Position numbers and translations under genes: made by a program
Shown here: positions 1-12,629 of the stretch, in pieces
Layout of the letters: every line of letters starts with the position of its first letter
Position numbering within the stretch: position 1 is the first letter of the stretch
DNA from: Pratylenchus scribneri
Lineage: Eukaryota; Nematoda; Chromadorea; Rhabditida; Pratylenchidae
Reading direction: 5' to 3'
NCBI GenBank assembly: GCA_030063045.1
Contig: JAQSEB010000155.1
Span: forward strand, 992,001 to 1,056,000
DNA: 64,000 bases
The notes under the pieces: generated by a model
Seen by the model: the letters and a program-made list of their open reading frames with translations, nothing else
Told to the model about the DNA's origin: nothing
Database searches by the model: none

Positions 1-2038
1 CTTTGGAGGACTCCGTTTGTCCGTTGTTTTGCCGCAACATGTGACCACCGCCGTTTCCTGCACATTGCAATTGTTGGGCAAACAGGCAAATGCGCATTCC
101 AATTCGGATGGATTTGCGGATGTGTCCATCTTTAGATACATAAATTGGAAATAATTTGAAATATTTTCCTTGCCTCCGAAAATTCAGGCTGAATTGTGGT
201 TGAATGAATGTGATTATCATGGAATAATGAACGAATTGTTTCGGCCGCCAAAATGTAATGTTTCAGTGTTCGAAAGCGAATGTGAATTGTGGCAATAATT
301 CGCTCGCCAACCAATCGCCAAACATGGAATTCGTGGACGGCCACAATTCCATCAATCTAAAATTTACTAAAATATAAATTCATTTATTTATTTAATAATT
401 TACATTAAGTAATTCATTCTGCAATTTTTCCACATTCACAAATCTTGGCGTTGTTTGCAACAAAATTAATGCCGTTTCACGGACTAAAAATTTGGAAATA
501 AAATTAAATAAATTTTAAAGTGTGGTACCAAGTGGAAATGTTGTGCCGACCATCAAAAAGACCATAATAATACTATAAAATAAATAAATTAAATATTAAA
601 TTATTTTGGATAAATTCCAACCTTAATGCCGGATCCATGTAAAGTTTCAGCCATTCATAGCCGGTCAGCTGCCAACTCACAAAAGCAGTCACAATTACAA
701 TCACTGAACCGACCGCATCGCTCAAAACATGAAGGAATACGGCGCGCATATTCAAATGATTGTCATTTCCGCTGTCCAATTTTGCTAAATTATTGTAAAT
801 TAAAAATGCCCAAAAATTTGTAATTTACATTTCTTCTCCCTCGGTGTGTGGGTCATCAAAGATTCTTCCACTGCTTCCAATTCGGCCATAGCCATCGCCC
901 GATCTTGATGGGAATTGAGCAAATGTTTGGATTCGGTGCCCTCAATTGTTGGCTCCTTTTCCGAAATGTCCTCCACACCGTGATGCGCTCCATGGCTATG
1001 GCCTTTAATATTAAAATTAATTAATTTGTATTTAATTTGAATAAAAATTCCCCATTTTTCGATATTCGAGATCTCTAATTTAATTTATTTTGTCAATGAA
1101 CACAATAAAATTCACAAACATTTTTAAAATTAATAATAAATGTTTGACAAAAAATAGGTTTTCTAAATATTTTATAATTTTATTCCCCTTCATTTTAAAA
1201 CGAACCAACATGCCCGTGGAACATGGCCATCCCAATCAAATTGATCACAAATCCAATAACCCCCACAATGAGAACATTCAACGGATTTTTGATTGGTTCA
1301 GGCTCGAGTAGGCGTTGGATGGATTCGATTAGGATGGTGAAGCACAGAGCCAAAAGGAATACGCCATTCACCAATGCGCCCAAAACTTCGGCACGGACCC
1401 AGCCAAATGTGTTTTTGGAGCTGGCACTTCGTTCAGCGATCTGACAATGAAGAATTTGTTAAACATTTGAAAACTTTAGGTTTTTTGGTTATCTCAAATA
1501 CTCAAAAATAGTTTAATTTTTTATTGAATAAATGAAACCTTTAAGCATCCGTATGCAATGGAAAGTGCCATCACATCGCTCATCATGTGGAATGAATCGG
1601 CGATCAGGGCCATTGAATGGCTGATATAGCCAAAAACCAGTTCAACGCAGAAGAAGAAAAATGTCATTGCCAACATCACCAACAATTTGTGGGCTCGACT
1701 CAATTGCAGTACAGCACATCTTTTCCTTAAATTCGAATGGATTATAACGCGGAATTGGTTCATTTATTACTTTGAATTGTGCCTTTGATGTGAATGATTT
1801 CCCCCATTAAATTGTTTGGATTGTCGACATGGAGTTGATCTGCTGGTATTATTCCCGTTATTTGTATTTGGCGTTGATTGTCGCCGATTGGCCGCCGGTG
1901 TTGAATTAGACTTGAAATATTCAAAAAATTTATTTAAAATTAAAAACCATTAAAAACCTCTCCTTTGCAATATTCCATCATTTTTTCCTCATTCCCGTTT
2001 GTTTGATTATTTTTTTCTGTTGAACTGCTTGAATTCAT
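1..2038 (-). CDS. CDF/SLC30 (ZnT1-like) zinc transporter, C-terminus outside the window
   Basis: Cation diffusion facilitator, expected to move Zn2+ out of the cytosol in exchange for protons. Seen: ATG at 2038, then exons 2038-1958, 1910-1771, 1725-1539, about 1443-1200, 1003-840, 780-630, 520-430, 345-174 and 129 to the window edge. TM segments follow an N-terminal Asn/Ser-rich tail. Motif HMMSDV (HxxxD zinc site) lies in TM2 and HVLSDAVGSV in TM5. A His-rich loop, GHSHGAHHG, sits between TM4 and TM5, and the typical VRETALILLQT and IDGIVAVHEFHVW segments start the cytosolic domain. The final visible exon is Cys-containing. The intron at 173-130 has a GC donor. ZnT1-like rather than ZnT2-like because of SSKNTFGWVRAEVLGALVN and the extended loop. 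Exon ends in the middle of the gene are approximate. Confidence 0.88.
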
Positions 2039-2202
2039 TTTACCCACTGAATTTGTAAATTATTTAATAATTTTGAGATGAAAATGAATAATAAATAAAT
2101 AAATTATTTTGGATTTAATCCAATTACAAAATGCAATTATAAATATAATAGAATTTATTAAAAATTGAAAACAAAAATAACAAAATAAATGCTAATTAAT
2201 TC

Positions 2203-3075
2203 CTAATATAGGCCGTCTCGTTTGCCCTCTCTTCTATGTCCAATTTTCTTCTTCTCAGCAATTCTCCGCCTTTCAGCGAATTCTTTTCTGAAAAAGCATA
2301 AAAAAATTGAAAAAATCTTTCCAAGCTCTGAACGAACCTCCTTTCCAATTTGTCCAAATATTCTTGTGGAATGTATTCCCTCCGCCTTTCCTTCACCAAA
2401 TCCAGACTGACTTCCCTCAATATTTCGGCCAATCTCTCAAAACAATCCTCCAAATTCTCGACTGCTGTTCGAGTTTGCATTGAGCTAAGGTGAAACTCTC
2501 CTCGGCTATTCATATAGCCTTTGTATTTTTGAGCTATCCTTTCTCGCACGAATTCCGGTATCCAATCGGCCTCACTCAAATTGAAGCGAATTTCTGCTTT
2601 TGTTGGATCTAAATATGGACAATATTTGCATAGTAAAATATTATCGACTTACTTGCATTCACATTCGATCCACCCGGGCCGCTAGCTTTTGACCATTTGT
2701 GCGCAATTCGGTCTAAAAATAAATATTGGAAAATATTATTTGAGAATAAATATTGACCTCTTGGAATTTCACCAATAAAATAGTAACCATCAAAGAATTC
2801 CCGGCTTGGCCCATTTTCCTAAAAATATGTAAATATTGATTGATTTTAATTGAAAAATAAAAAAAAAAACATACATTTCCATTATCCAGAAAAGATGATG
2901 ATAATCTTTTAGATTGAAAGCAGGGAAATTCATTTATCAAGGATTTAAATCTGCTAGAAGAATGAATTGTTGTTGAAATTGAAGCCCAGTTTTTTTGTTG
3001 AATGGCTGCTGCTGGACGGCAAATGAAGGTGGAGGAAATTTGTTGTTGTAAAGTTCGCATTAACAGAATTCGCAT
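2203..3075 (-). CDS. MRPL58: ICT1/mL62-like mitochondrial peptidyl-tRNA hydrolase, GGQ replaced by GGS
   Basis: Member of the class I release factor family that in vertebrates is a stop-codon-independent hydrolase built into the mitoribosome. Five exons (3075-2875, 2818-2758, 2712-2653, 2608-2338, 2287-2203) sum to 225 aa in frame. Residues 1-60 are Arg/Ser/Gln-rich without acidic clusters, fitting a mitochondrial presequence. The domain core reads SKASGPGGSNVN, then KAEIRFNLSEADWIPEFVRE, and the protein ends in a basic tail (RRRIAEKKKIGHRREGKR), all as in ICT1. Odd: the catalytic glutamine of GGQ is Ser (codon TCG, about 2676). So the protein may be structural only, or this may be a divergent copy. 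The start is the first ATG; no ATG lies in frame before it. Confidence 0.85.
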
Positions 3076-3685
3076 TTTGAACAATTTGTTAAAATAAAAA
3101 GGAAAATTCACACGTATTATTCACTGTTTTCCATTTCAATTCAAGTCAAAATGATTGTTTATTAAATTAAAATATCTAAATAATATCATATTAGAATTTA
3201 GATTACTAATATTCTTTTTAAATAAATAATTTTCGAAGTAATAATAATTTACAAAAAGAAAAGCGAATAATCGGCGGACAATGAATGATCACAGATCATT
3301 GATAATCATTGATTATGATTTATGAATATGATTGACATTTGATTTGATTTGACTCACCTTTCAAATCACATCATCATCACATCTCATCTTCATCTCACGC
3401 AAATTTTTTATTTTTTTTTATTTTATTGACATTTCGTCTATTGTCGTATGTTCGAATTTTTATGTACTATTTTTGGTACCGTACTCCAATTTTGTAGCAG
3501 AAAAAGCAGCCGTAAGTTTTTATTGGCCCATGCCCCATGGTGCCTTCATTATTTAGTATGAAGAATATAATTTAAAAAATTTTGTGATCATTCATCATCA
3601 ATGCGATTAATTAATCCTATTTATGCATATAAATATTTTTATAATTTTGTACATTCAATATTTATCATTTATCAATTTTTTAATT
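3076..3685. other. Intergenic, no gene seen
   Basis: About 600 bp of AT-rich sequence between the start of the mL62-like gene and the 3' end of the DM13 gene. It contains TGATCATTGAT-type short palindromic runs near 3285-3330 and no convincing exon. Confidence 0.6.
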
Positions 3686-6600
3686 TCATCCTGCTGACGA
3701 ATTCCAAATGCATTGAGGGGTCTGTAAAAATAATAAAATGAAAATTTTTATAAAAGCCGTAACTAACGGATAAAGCCAATAAATCTGGAGGCAATTGCAT
3801 GTCATTCTTGAATAATATGGGGGAATATTTTAAAATAAATATTGAACATACATATGGAATGTAGATGTGCGAAAGAGGAACACCACGAGAAATGGAGAAG
3901 ATCTATGAAAGGAGGGAAATGGGAAAATATACAAAAATTAAACATTTAAAAATACCGCAAACCAAAACACATCTTTAATATCCAATGGATCTGGCAGCCT
4001 CAATGTGACCTGAACATTTTTTGATATTGAATATTTTCCTCATTTTTTACCGTTTCATTCCGAAATTCCCTCAGAGAATCGCAATCAAATGTTCTGCTTT
4101 TGCTGAATGAGGAAAAATTTATTAAAATGTTTTCCCAATTGAAAAAGGCCAAACCGGTCATAAATTGGCACAATGTGCCCTTTGGCATTCGGCATTATTT
4201 CTTTGCCCACCATAAACCAAGCCGGCAATGTGGCATCCGTTCGAAAGGAAAATTCGGTCACTTCAATTGTTTTTGTGTCCAACACCTTTAAATCGGAATG
4301 GAATTATTTATTCTCTTTACAATCTGTGATGTACCCGAATTGGGCCAGATTGCAGCTTTTTGACACCAGAAACGCCGATGGCAGCAGAAGGGAATGAACG
4401 GAGTTGAACAATGGATGGGACTTGGAAGGGGGCACCCGTTGGAATCAAAACCATCGCAGGGGATTGCTGAAATATTCACACAGAATCAGAATCCATCAAT
4501 GATGGGTACTATTCATCGCTCCAACTTGTCGCCATTTATTATAACTCATCAATGACTTTCCAAATTTTGATAATTTTGTTATTAAATTTAAAGAGCAGAC
4601 TTTAGGCTGATATTAATTTTATTTAAATTGGTTCAAAATTTCTGAATTTATGTACAAAAAAACCAATGAAAATTTCACTAGTCCATAATAAAAATCTTTT
4701 AAATGGTTTTTTGGGAACAACTCCATAAATTCTGAATCAAACTAAATAAAAATTAATATCATTTGATAGCCAAAATTCTGCTCTTCAATTCAATAAAAAA
4801 AACATCAATATTTATTAATTCCTTGATGATTTATTCTAAACGGCGACAAATTCGACGGTTTTGATTGTGCCCAATCTCGATACCTTTAAATTATGATCCC
4901 AAAGGGCAACCCAATTCAATGTTTTGACCAGCCGTCCCTCTGGCAATGTCAAAAGCAAAGGTTGTTGTCCATTGTGCCAACCAAGGGATTGCCATCGACT
5001 ATTGACAAGAAAATTATTGTTGGATGAATGTGGAGGAGAAAAAGTTGTTTCGGTGGCCTCAATCATTTGATTGGCCGATAATTTCTCAATGCCGGAATAG
5101 GTGGTCTGAAAAGTTGATGGAATAATTCGTTTCATGTCTTTGGTTTATAAATTTCCCGAATTATTTATTTCCTTATTTGAGCTATGGCCAAAACTTGGCC
5201 TTTTAAAAGGAAAAAAATATTCGAAAAGGGCTATAACGAAAACAGAAAATTATTCCTTCCTCCCATATTTTACATTATTCCTTTGAATGTTTTCGCCATT
5301 GACATTGCCCAAGGTCAGATGAAAATTTCGTGGATTTCCATCGAAATGAATGGGCACAATTGTTGTTGGCGAATGAATGTGGCTATTCTTTGAAATGGCC
5401 ATTGTCGTTGTTGTTGTGGATGCCGTCGATGATGTCAAATTGTTGGCCTCATCCCGAACATTGCTTCCTCCATAAAGTTCCGAATATAAATTTCTCTTTG
5501 CTCTTTTCCTGTTGATTCCTCCCAATTGATTGTCCAACAATGGTTGTTGTGGCTCATCTTCCAAAAAATCCCTTTCCGCTGGTCCATTTGAGGAAGGTGG
5601 CTTGGCCACATCTGCTTTTGGTGGTGATGAATCATCATCAGAGGAAATGGCGGAAATTTTACGAATCCGTGCTTCCATTTTCTATAAAGGAATTAAAGAA
5701 TTGTCCATTTTTACATTTTTTACTTGAATTGGTTTCAAATTGAATGTTTGGGAATCGAGTGGAAGCGACGAAAGATAGAAGCCATTTTGGGTGGGGAAAA
5801 AGTCGGCCGAATTGCCGGTCAAATTTGCTGGACCAGCCCAAAAGCTGATATTCTCTAAAAAGTTGAATTCAAATAAAAATGAATCGGTAAAAACATGCCA
5901 AATGCATCAAAAGGAGTGAAGCGGAATTTGGTGACCAACAATCGCCGTTCATCCAACGCCCATAGAGCACCGGCAATGTTTCGATTTCGATGCGAATTGG
6001 TGGAATTTACCTGTGCATATATGATTATTTTAGCGTTGATTTTATTTAATTTGCAAAAAAGTTAAGTTAAATGATTGTGGTTGATCAAAAGTTTAACCTA
6101 ATCCAATAAATTTATTCAATCAATGGTTCTCATCAAGACTCATCATTTGATTATGTTTTAGCTTGGGTTTAATCAATGTTAACTTTTTGTTTTGAACCAA
6201 AATTGTTTTAAACCATTTAATACCCTTCAATTTTGACCAAACAATAACAAATTAAATGAACATTCAATGCGTTTTGACCAGCTCTATTCAATTTGGTATA
6301 CGGTTTTGGAAACGTGGATAAACTCTTAACTATTATAATATTTTGGTGTTATTGTACTATTCTTTCGGCAATTTCATTATTTTTTCGGGAAATTAAATCA
6401 TTTTATTGTATTTTTGCCCTACTTGTTCCACAAAACTGCCACAATATTTTCCATAATATGGCAATTTGTCGGTGGCACCCATGGCCCATTGCCAATCCTT
6501 GGCTAATGCCCCATCCATTCCATTTGTGCCATTTCGTTGCTCTTTTTGTGGCACCAAAATTGGATTGCTTCCGGGTCTTGGCCGATTCTGTTGAATCCAT

Positions 6601-9600
6601 TCCATCAAACGGCTTTCGGCATTAATCAATCTTTTTTGTCCTTGCGAATTATTGCCACCCAATTTGGCAGCTGTTTCGGATGCCAAAAATCTAAATTATT
6701 CAGACGGAATTCATTTGAAACATTTATTTCCTTTGGTATTACTGCGCTGCATTTTCTGGGTCCAATTCCCCATTTTTCATTGCCGCCTCCAGTAATGTTC
6801 TTTGTTCCGGAGGCAAATTGTTAAGCATTGCAATTGAAGCTGTGAATTAAAATAAATTTTACCAATTATCCAATTGAATGAGGAAAATTTCAGTACTTGT
6901 AATTTTGACATGCTAATAAGTTTTCTGGAAAGTTTTAATTCTTTCCAAAAAGTTTTAATTCATTCCGGAAAGTTTTAATTCTTTCCGGAAATTTTTAATT
7001 CTAAGTTCTTTCCGGAAAGTTTTAATTCTTTCCGGAAATTTTTAATTCTAAGTTCTTTCCGGAAAGATTTTAATTCGTGACTTATTAATGAGCTTCATAT
7101 TTCAATTTTTCAAAATGCTAATTCCCACCATTCACTGCCTCTTCTCCATCCTTTTGTTGATCCAATTCAGCAATCATTCCGCCACCCGTTCCCATTGTTC
7201 CATTTTGTTCACCAATTGTTTTTCCCACAGAGGAGAACAATGATCGAACTTGTTCGGCTTCTTTTGCTGTCAATTCCGTTCCATTACCCGCAGAGAATAT
7301 TGCCGTTTTTTCGCCTGCCGCCTTGTTTTGGGTCTTTTGCACAGTAACAGCTGAACTTGTCAGCTTCGAAGCAGGCCCATCGGCTGAAGTTGTGCCGGCC
7401 ATCACTTTGGATAAAGTGGAAAGCCTACAAATTAAAATTTATTTAAAATGTGGCAATTAATGGGAGAGAAACAATTCTTGATTTCCATTGGACATTTGTA
7501 GCAAATTCCGTGCCAAAGTAGTGATTTGTTCCAGGGTGGAGCCTTGACTGAGAATTTGGAGTGGATTTGGCAATTGGGAAATGAGTCCATTAGCAGCATT
7601 TTGGGTAGCAGAAGATTGGGATTGAGCATTGAATAAATCGAAGGGGGAACCGGCCAATGGGGCCTGAGGAGTTTGGCCACCACTAATGGGAGGAGAATTG
7701 GCCCCAAATATTTGATTTATGGCTGCAAGGGCGGCATTAGGCGAAATGGGAGGTGCCAATCTGCGAATTGGATGAATGGATTTGTATTTGGATTTATTCC
7801 CCAATTTATTTCATTTATATCCGCAAAAAATTGAAGTCAACTTTATTTTTTATGATTATCTTCGATAATGATTTTTTTTTGGTTATCTTGATAAGCAATT
7901 ATACTAATGTGAACTATTCATACTAAATTTAAGATCTATTTTATTAGACTAATAAATAGAAGCCAGATTCAATCAAATGGAATTTGTTTCTGAATTTAAT
8001 AAAACAATCAAAAAGTTTAAATATTGGCAATTATATTATAAAATGCCTATCAATGCCAATAATGCCTAATAAAACGGCTTTTTCTATTCATCCTACTGTA
8101 CCCCCACTTTTTGTCAAAATCGCCTTGTATACTATCAGTCAAATATTGCCCCAATCTACCGTATAAACCCACTTTTTTCCACTCTTTAATGCTTTTTTAA
8201 CCTTCATATTTTTATCATCCCGCACAATAAATAAAGAATAATTTAAAGTTGAATTGCCCATTATTCTTATATCCCGTTCAATGGACCACCGGAGCTTACG
8301 GCGAAGGCCCAGGTCGTGAGCTTAGATCCAGCTCTCGCCCTAAAATAACTTTAGCCTGTAATCTCTAGATTAGGATTAATAATGTCCTAATTTCTAAAAG
8401 GTTAATAAAATTGCACCTCCTATCCATGAATTCCCCTTCGACAATTTGGTCATTGTCTCCAATTTGCCGTCCTGGCGCAGATTGAATCCGCTTCAAGAAA
8501 ACTTTCTCTTGGCCATAATCTCCCGAATTGATTGGCTGAATTGGGCCTAAATATTGTTGCTGCCTTTCTCCTCCTCCATTGCTTTTTCGATGGGATGATG
8601 GCAAAAATATTGCAGCCGGACGAGTTATGAGTGAATTTTCGGCTGAAGATGGATGGCGAGGCCGAGGCAATCTGGGATTGGGAATTCTGCACAAAAATTT
8701 TAGCAAAATTAGCAAAATGTAAATGTAAACTTGCCTTGATTCTCTTTTGCCACCATATTCCATCGGCATTTCAACATCCCCTCCACCGTACATTCCGCCA
8801 CCGCCCACTCCTTCCAATTCATTTTCTGTTGAGAATGTTGAGCCAATTTTATTCCTTGAATTGGTGGAATGCCATTTTCCAATGCCACCACTCGATTGAG
8901 GCCGAATTGGGCTTAGATGGCCCTTTGATCGGTCTCCCTTCCCCTGTGAACCGAATTCATCCATTCGAAAGGAAGGAGAATGGCCAGTGGATTGTTCAAT
9001 TTTTGGCGATGATTTGGCCTTCCCGCCCAATTGTTTTCTGGCAGAAACAAAATTATGGGAAGTTCTGCTTGAAAGGGAATAATTTACAATAAAATTAAAT
9101 TCTTTGTCCAAATATTCTTCTCTGAAAAGAATATTTTACTAAAAATTATCCATAAAATTTAGTATTCGGATTCATTCAAATTTCTCACCCAGTATTGAAA
9201 AGAAGATCGCCGATTTGTTGCTCCATTCCTTTCGTTTCGCCTTCTCCCTTTTCAATCATTTGTTTCGTGTTGCCATTTTTGTCGGGATTTGAATTGATAA
9301 AGGCATTCGGATTTGCAGGCACATGGATGATGATAGGCCGATCAGATTCCAAAAATTGCTTAATAATTGAGAAAAATATATCATTTTTGTCAATCAACAG
9401 AATTAATTGTCCGTCAAAATTTAGATTAGAAATCCTTCCGGAAAGAGATTAAAACTTTTAGGAAATCAACCGGAAGAAATTAGATTAAAACTTTCCGGAA
9501 TCCAACCGGAAAGAACTTAGATTAAAACTTTCAGGAAACCAACCGGAAAGAACTTATTAGATTAAAACTTTCCGGAAAACAGGCGGAATTATTCTAACCG

Positions 9601-11163
9601 GAACAAAAAATAAACTTTCCGGAAAACAGGCGGAATTATTCTAACCGGAACAAAAATAAACTTTCTCCGGAAAAAAGGCGGAATTATTCTAACCGAAACA
9701 AAAATAAACTTTCCGGAAAACAGGCGGAATTATTCTAACCGGAACAAAAAATAAACTTTCCGGAAAACAGGCGGAATTAATCTAACCGGAACAAAAAATA
9801 AACTTTCCGGAAAACAGGCGGAATTATTCTAACCGGAACAAAAATAAACTTTCCGGAAAACAGGCGGAATTATTCTAACCGGAACAAAAAATAAACTTTC
9901 CGGAAAACAGGCGGATTTATTCTAACCGGAACAAAAAATAAACTTTCCGGAAAACAGGCGGAATTATTCTAACCGGAACAAAAAATAAACTTTCCGGAAA
10001 ACAGGCGGAATTATTCTAACCGGAACAAAAATAAACTTTCTCCGGAAAAAAGGCGGAATTATTCTAACCGGAACAAAAAATAAACTTTCCGGAAAACAGG
10101 CGGAATTATTCTAACCGGAACAAAAAAATAAACTTTCCGGAAAACAGGCGGAATTATTCTAACTGGAACAAAAATAAAACTTTCCGGAAAACAGGCGGAA
10201 TTATTTCTTTCCATTAAGCTTAATTATATTTTAACAAAACTTATCTTAATTTATAACTTAAAAGTGAAAAACTATATCCGTCTTTCCTCTTAATTAGTCA
10301 TTAATAATCAAATCAATTCCCCCTTTTCTCTCAATTATTCTTCATTATTTCTTCTCAAAGCTATTAAGTGTTAGTTATTTGCAAATATCAATATGATATT
10401 TTTGTTATAATTATTTATAAAAATTTGCCCTGCAAAGTGTGAATTTATATTTTTACATTTGGAGGAGAGTTTTCAAATAAAATCAAATTGTAAGCTAACC
10501 ACATAAAAAAATTGGCCTGACTCATGGGAAATATCTCCGGCCTTTTTATTAAATATTTATTCCAATTCTTGCCTTTTCCTTCGTTTCCATTTCCAATTTC
10601 TGCTGCTTTTGAGGTTCTTCTGCCACAAATTTGTGTTCCGCCAAAGCCTTTTCCAATAACATTTGTTCATATTGGGAATATGGTAGTAAAATATTGCTGT
10701 TGGCAAATTGCCTCGATGATTGTTCCCTTCTATTTTCCTCATCTTCTCCCCCTCCTTCTTTTCTAGTTCGCGCAAATTTTTTCTGTTTTTGCCATTGAAA
10801 AAGCGCAGAATTGGCCACCTTAGCCGATTGGCGTAAATCCTCTAATGGGTCGATAGGAGAATTTTTGCCCATCAATATTTGTTGTTTTTCTGATGATTGT
10901 GGAAATGTTTGGGACAATGAAGAAGTATGACCATTTGAATCTAATGAGATAGTTGTCAATTTGATTATTTTCAAATCCAATATTTCACCTCCAAATCCAA
11001 TAAACAATGCAAAAATGATGATGGCCGAATAAATGTTTGGGCCATAAAATGAATTTGGCCTTCTTTCCCTCCTCCTCCCCATTAATATTGACCGCCGTTT
11101 TCCCCATTTTCTTTCCTCCAAAAATGTTTCCAAATTTTGTTGTCTTTCTTCTAATTCATCCAT
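3686..11163 (-). CDS. Type II membrane protein with two DM13 domains
   Basis: Not matched to a named gene. Nineteen exons (10573-11163, 9189-9358, 8735-9121, 8417-8686, 7473-7760, 7129-7424, 6743-6839, 6423-6690, 5899-6010, 5724-5854, 5274-5681, 4842-5105, 4335-4466, 4155-4285, 4051-4102, 3956-4009, 3852-3902, 3768-3806, 3686-3721) sum to 3777 nt, 1258 aa, in frame. Residues 1-44 are charged and basic, 45-60 are one hydrophobic segment (SAIIIFALFIGFGG), and 60-770 are low-complexity Ser/Gln/Asn/Pro. DM13-like N half near 775 (YYGKYCGSF, ISFWAGP), C half near 1060 (LTLPEGRLVKTLNWVALW). They are separated by a 136-aa insert with a furin-type RKRAKR at about 928. A second DM13 follows (LDTKTIEVTEFSFR, VTLRLPDPLDIKDVFWFA). 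DM13 occurs in Skeletor-like and redox-linked extracellular proteins. Three introns use GC donors. Confidence 0.72.
4586..4795 (+). mobile_element. MITE-like repeat, family B
   Basis: Lies in the intron between the two DM13 domains. Starts AGAGCAGACTTTAGGCT and ends with the inverse of AGAGCAGAATTTTGGCT, giving imperfect terminal inverted repeats. The interior (tttttgggaacaactcc, actagtccataataaa) recurs inverted at 26920-27150 and directly at 31120-31335. No coding capacity. Confidence 0.6.
6110..6400 (+). repeat. Dispersed repeat, family A, copy 1
   Basis: Located in an intron of the DM13 gene. Shares the order catcatttgatta / ccaaaattg-ttta-aacc / ttgaccaaac / gaccagctctat with copies at 14150, 44620, 46130 (inverted) and 57895. 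Confidence 0.6.
6915..7075. repeat. TTCCGGAA minisatellite, array 1
   Basis: Tandem units of the type aagttttaattctttccgg, with some longer units containing taagttc, in a DM13-gene intron. Core TTCCGGAA is a perfect palindrome. Confidence 0.85.
9430..10206. repeat. TTCCGGAA minisatellite, array 2 (about 44-bp unit)
   Basis: About 18 tandem units with the parts aaactttccggaaaacaggc and ggaattattctaaccggaac, inside the first (1.2 kb) intron of the DM13 gene. Left-end units are shorter and contain aaccggaaagaacttagatt, linking this array to the other TTCCGGAA arrays. Confidence 0.9.
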
Positions 11164-12629
11164 TTAAATATGTTTTAATTTAATTCCTTTATAAATAATT
11201 ATTTGAGGATTATTGAAGGCAAAATGAGGATTAATAAAAACAAATATTTGGCATGAGCTGCCTCGGATTTGGATGGAAAATGTTCAAAATGGATAACATT
11301 CGGATATTGGTCACAATGGTCAATCATCCCATTCCCTTTTAGCCGTTGCCCTCATTCATGGATTGGATTAAAATGGATTGTTATTTGGGAAAGGATTTAT
11401 GGATGAATTGTGCGTGCAAATGTATTCATTTTTTAGATTCAAAACCGATTATAAATTTCACTTTCACCGAACAAATTTTCTACAAGGATATTTAAGGAGG
11501 GGAATTTGACAAATTTGTTGGCCATAAAATTCACTAAATTGTTAAAGGAAAATATAAAAATGAACAAAATGAAGTAAGAGAGAGTCTAAATTTTACAAAG
11601 AAAATTTTAAAATAAAAATTTGACTATTATTGGATGATAGAAGAAAAAATCATTTGAAGGCATTTTTTGTGTTCATTACGAGTAAATTTTGCGCATCCAT
11701 CGTTTTTTTATTGGTGGTCGAGTGCAGAAATTGGAATGGACGGTTATCTGGGAAGAGGGGAGGATATTGGGATGATCCAAAATGGAGCCAGCCGGCCGGA
11801 CATGCCCAAATCAAACAAATACAACCCACAATTTTGGTTGGCGACTGGCTGCTGCCGAATTGAGATGAGAGAGGGGGATTGTGGGATTTTGGATGGAATG
11901 GGAATAGAGGGTTCACCTGCGTGAATGACCAGCAACTGTTGAATTGGGCGATGGATACCGCAAATATATTTTATGGATTGTGGGATGTGTTTAAGCGGAC
12001 AACAAATAAATTTACGTGGGGCGGACGAGGAAATTTTTGGAATGGTAGCAGCAGGGTAGAGGATAAATGCCACTGAATGGGATATATTCTCCTCATTTTT
12101 GAGTGGACAATTTGGAAAAATGATGGTCATCATTCAGGTCGAGGGAAGGAACACATTGTTTTATGACGTGTATTCTGAATCGCATCGTTAACCAAATGAA
12201 GAAGAGAAAAGAATCACATAATCATTTGAGCACAGAACGCAATTCTCGCACAAATTTAATCAAGTAAAAGTTTAAAACTATTTATCTTTATTATGGCTGA
12301 AAAAGTTTATAGATAATAATTAGAAAAAGATTGTCAAAAAAGAGAAAAATGTCATAAGAAAAAAAGATGTAGTCATTGTTTATGATGGCATTGCAAAATG
12401 ATCGTTCGCTCAAAGACCATAAATTTGTGCCATAATTTTCAAATATTCAATTTCATTTCTTGTTATATTCTTTGATCAAATAATAGGCCAGAAAACTTCC
12501 CAATTTTGTCTGATTCATGAATTTTCTTAATGCCAAAGGGTATTGGGCCAATCGATGAGGGAGAATGATTGTTCCCATTCATCCGATTTCTTCCATTCTT
12601 TGTGGCCATAAATTTATTTTCCCTAAAAA
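11164..12629. other. Intergenic between divergent DM13 and DUF19-like genes
   Basis: 1.5 kb. A GC-richer stretch at about 11690-12080 holds open frames on both strands, but neither has recognisable motifs or clean splice signals, so no gene is called. The rest is AT-rich and should include both promoters. Confidence 0.5.

Noticed and set aside
4836..5105. Stop after EFVAV as the end of a separate DM13 gene
   Set aside because: Splicing at GCC|GTTTAG to the acceptor at 4467 keeps phase, joins a second DM13 domain and makes the total CDS divisible by three. The weak donor leaves some doubt.
8365..9111. One uninterrupted 248-codon frame with a TM-like VYIYILLILLKFLC
   Set aside because: The hydrophobic part is a 48-nt in-frame intron (8734-8687) with AG|GCAAGT donor and TGCAG acceptor, so no membrane segment is inferred there.
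9430..10206. Array looks like a CRISPR array at first glance
   Set aside because: Units are contiguous and nearly identical with no unique spacers, the locus is in an intron of a eukaryotic gene, and no cas genes exist.
10549..10775. Extra minus-strand ORF
   Set aside because: Alternative frame of exon 1 of the DM13 gene.
11650..12133. Overlapping ORFs on both strands
   Set aside because: No motif, no splice continuity, no signal peptide with a proper ATG context; left as intergenic.
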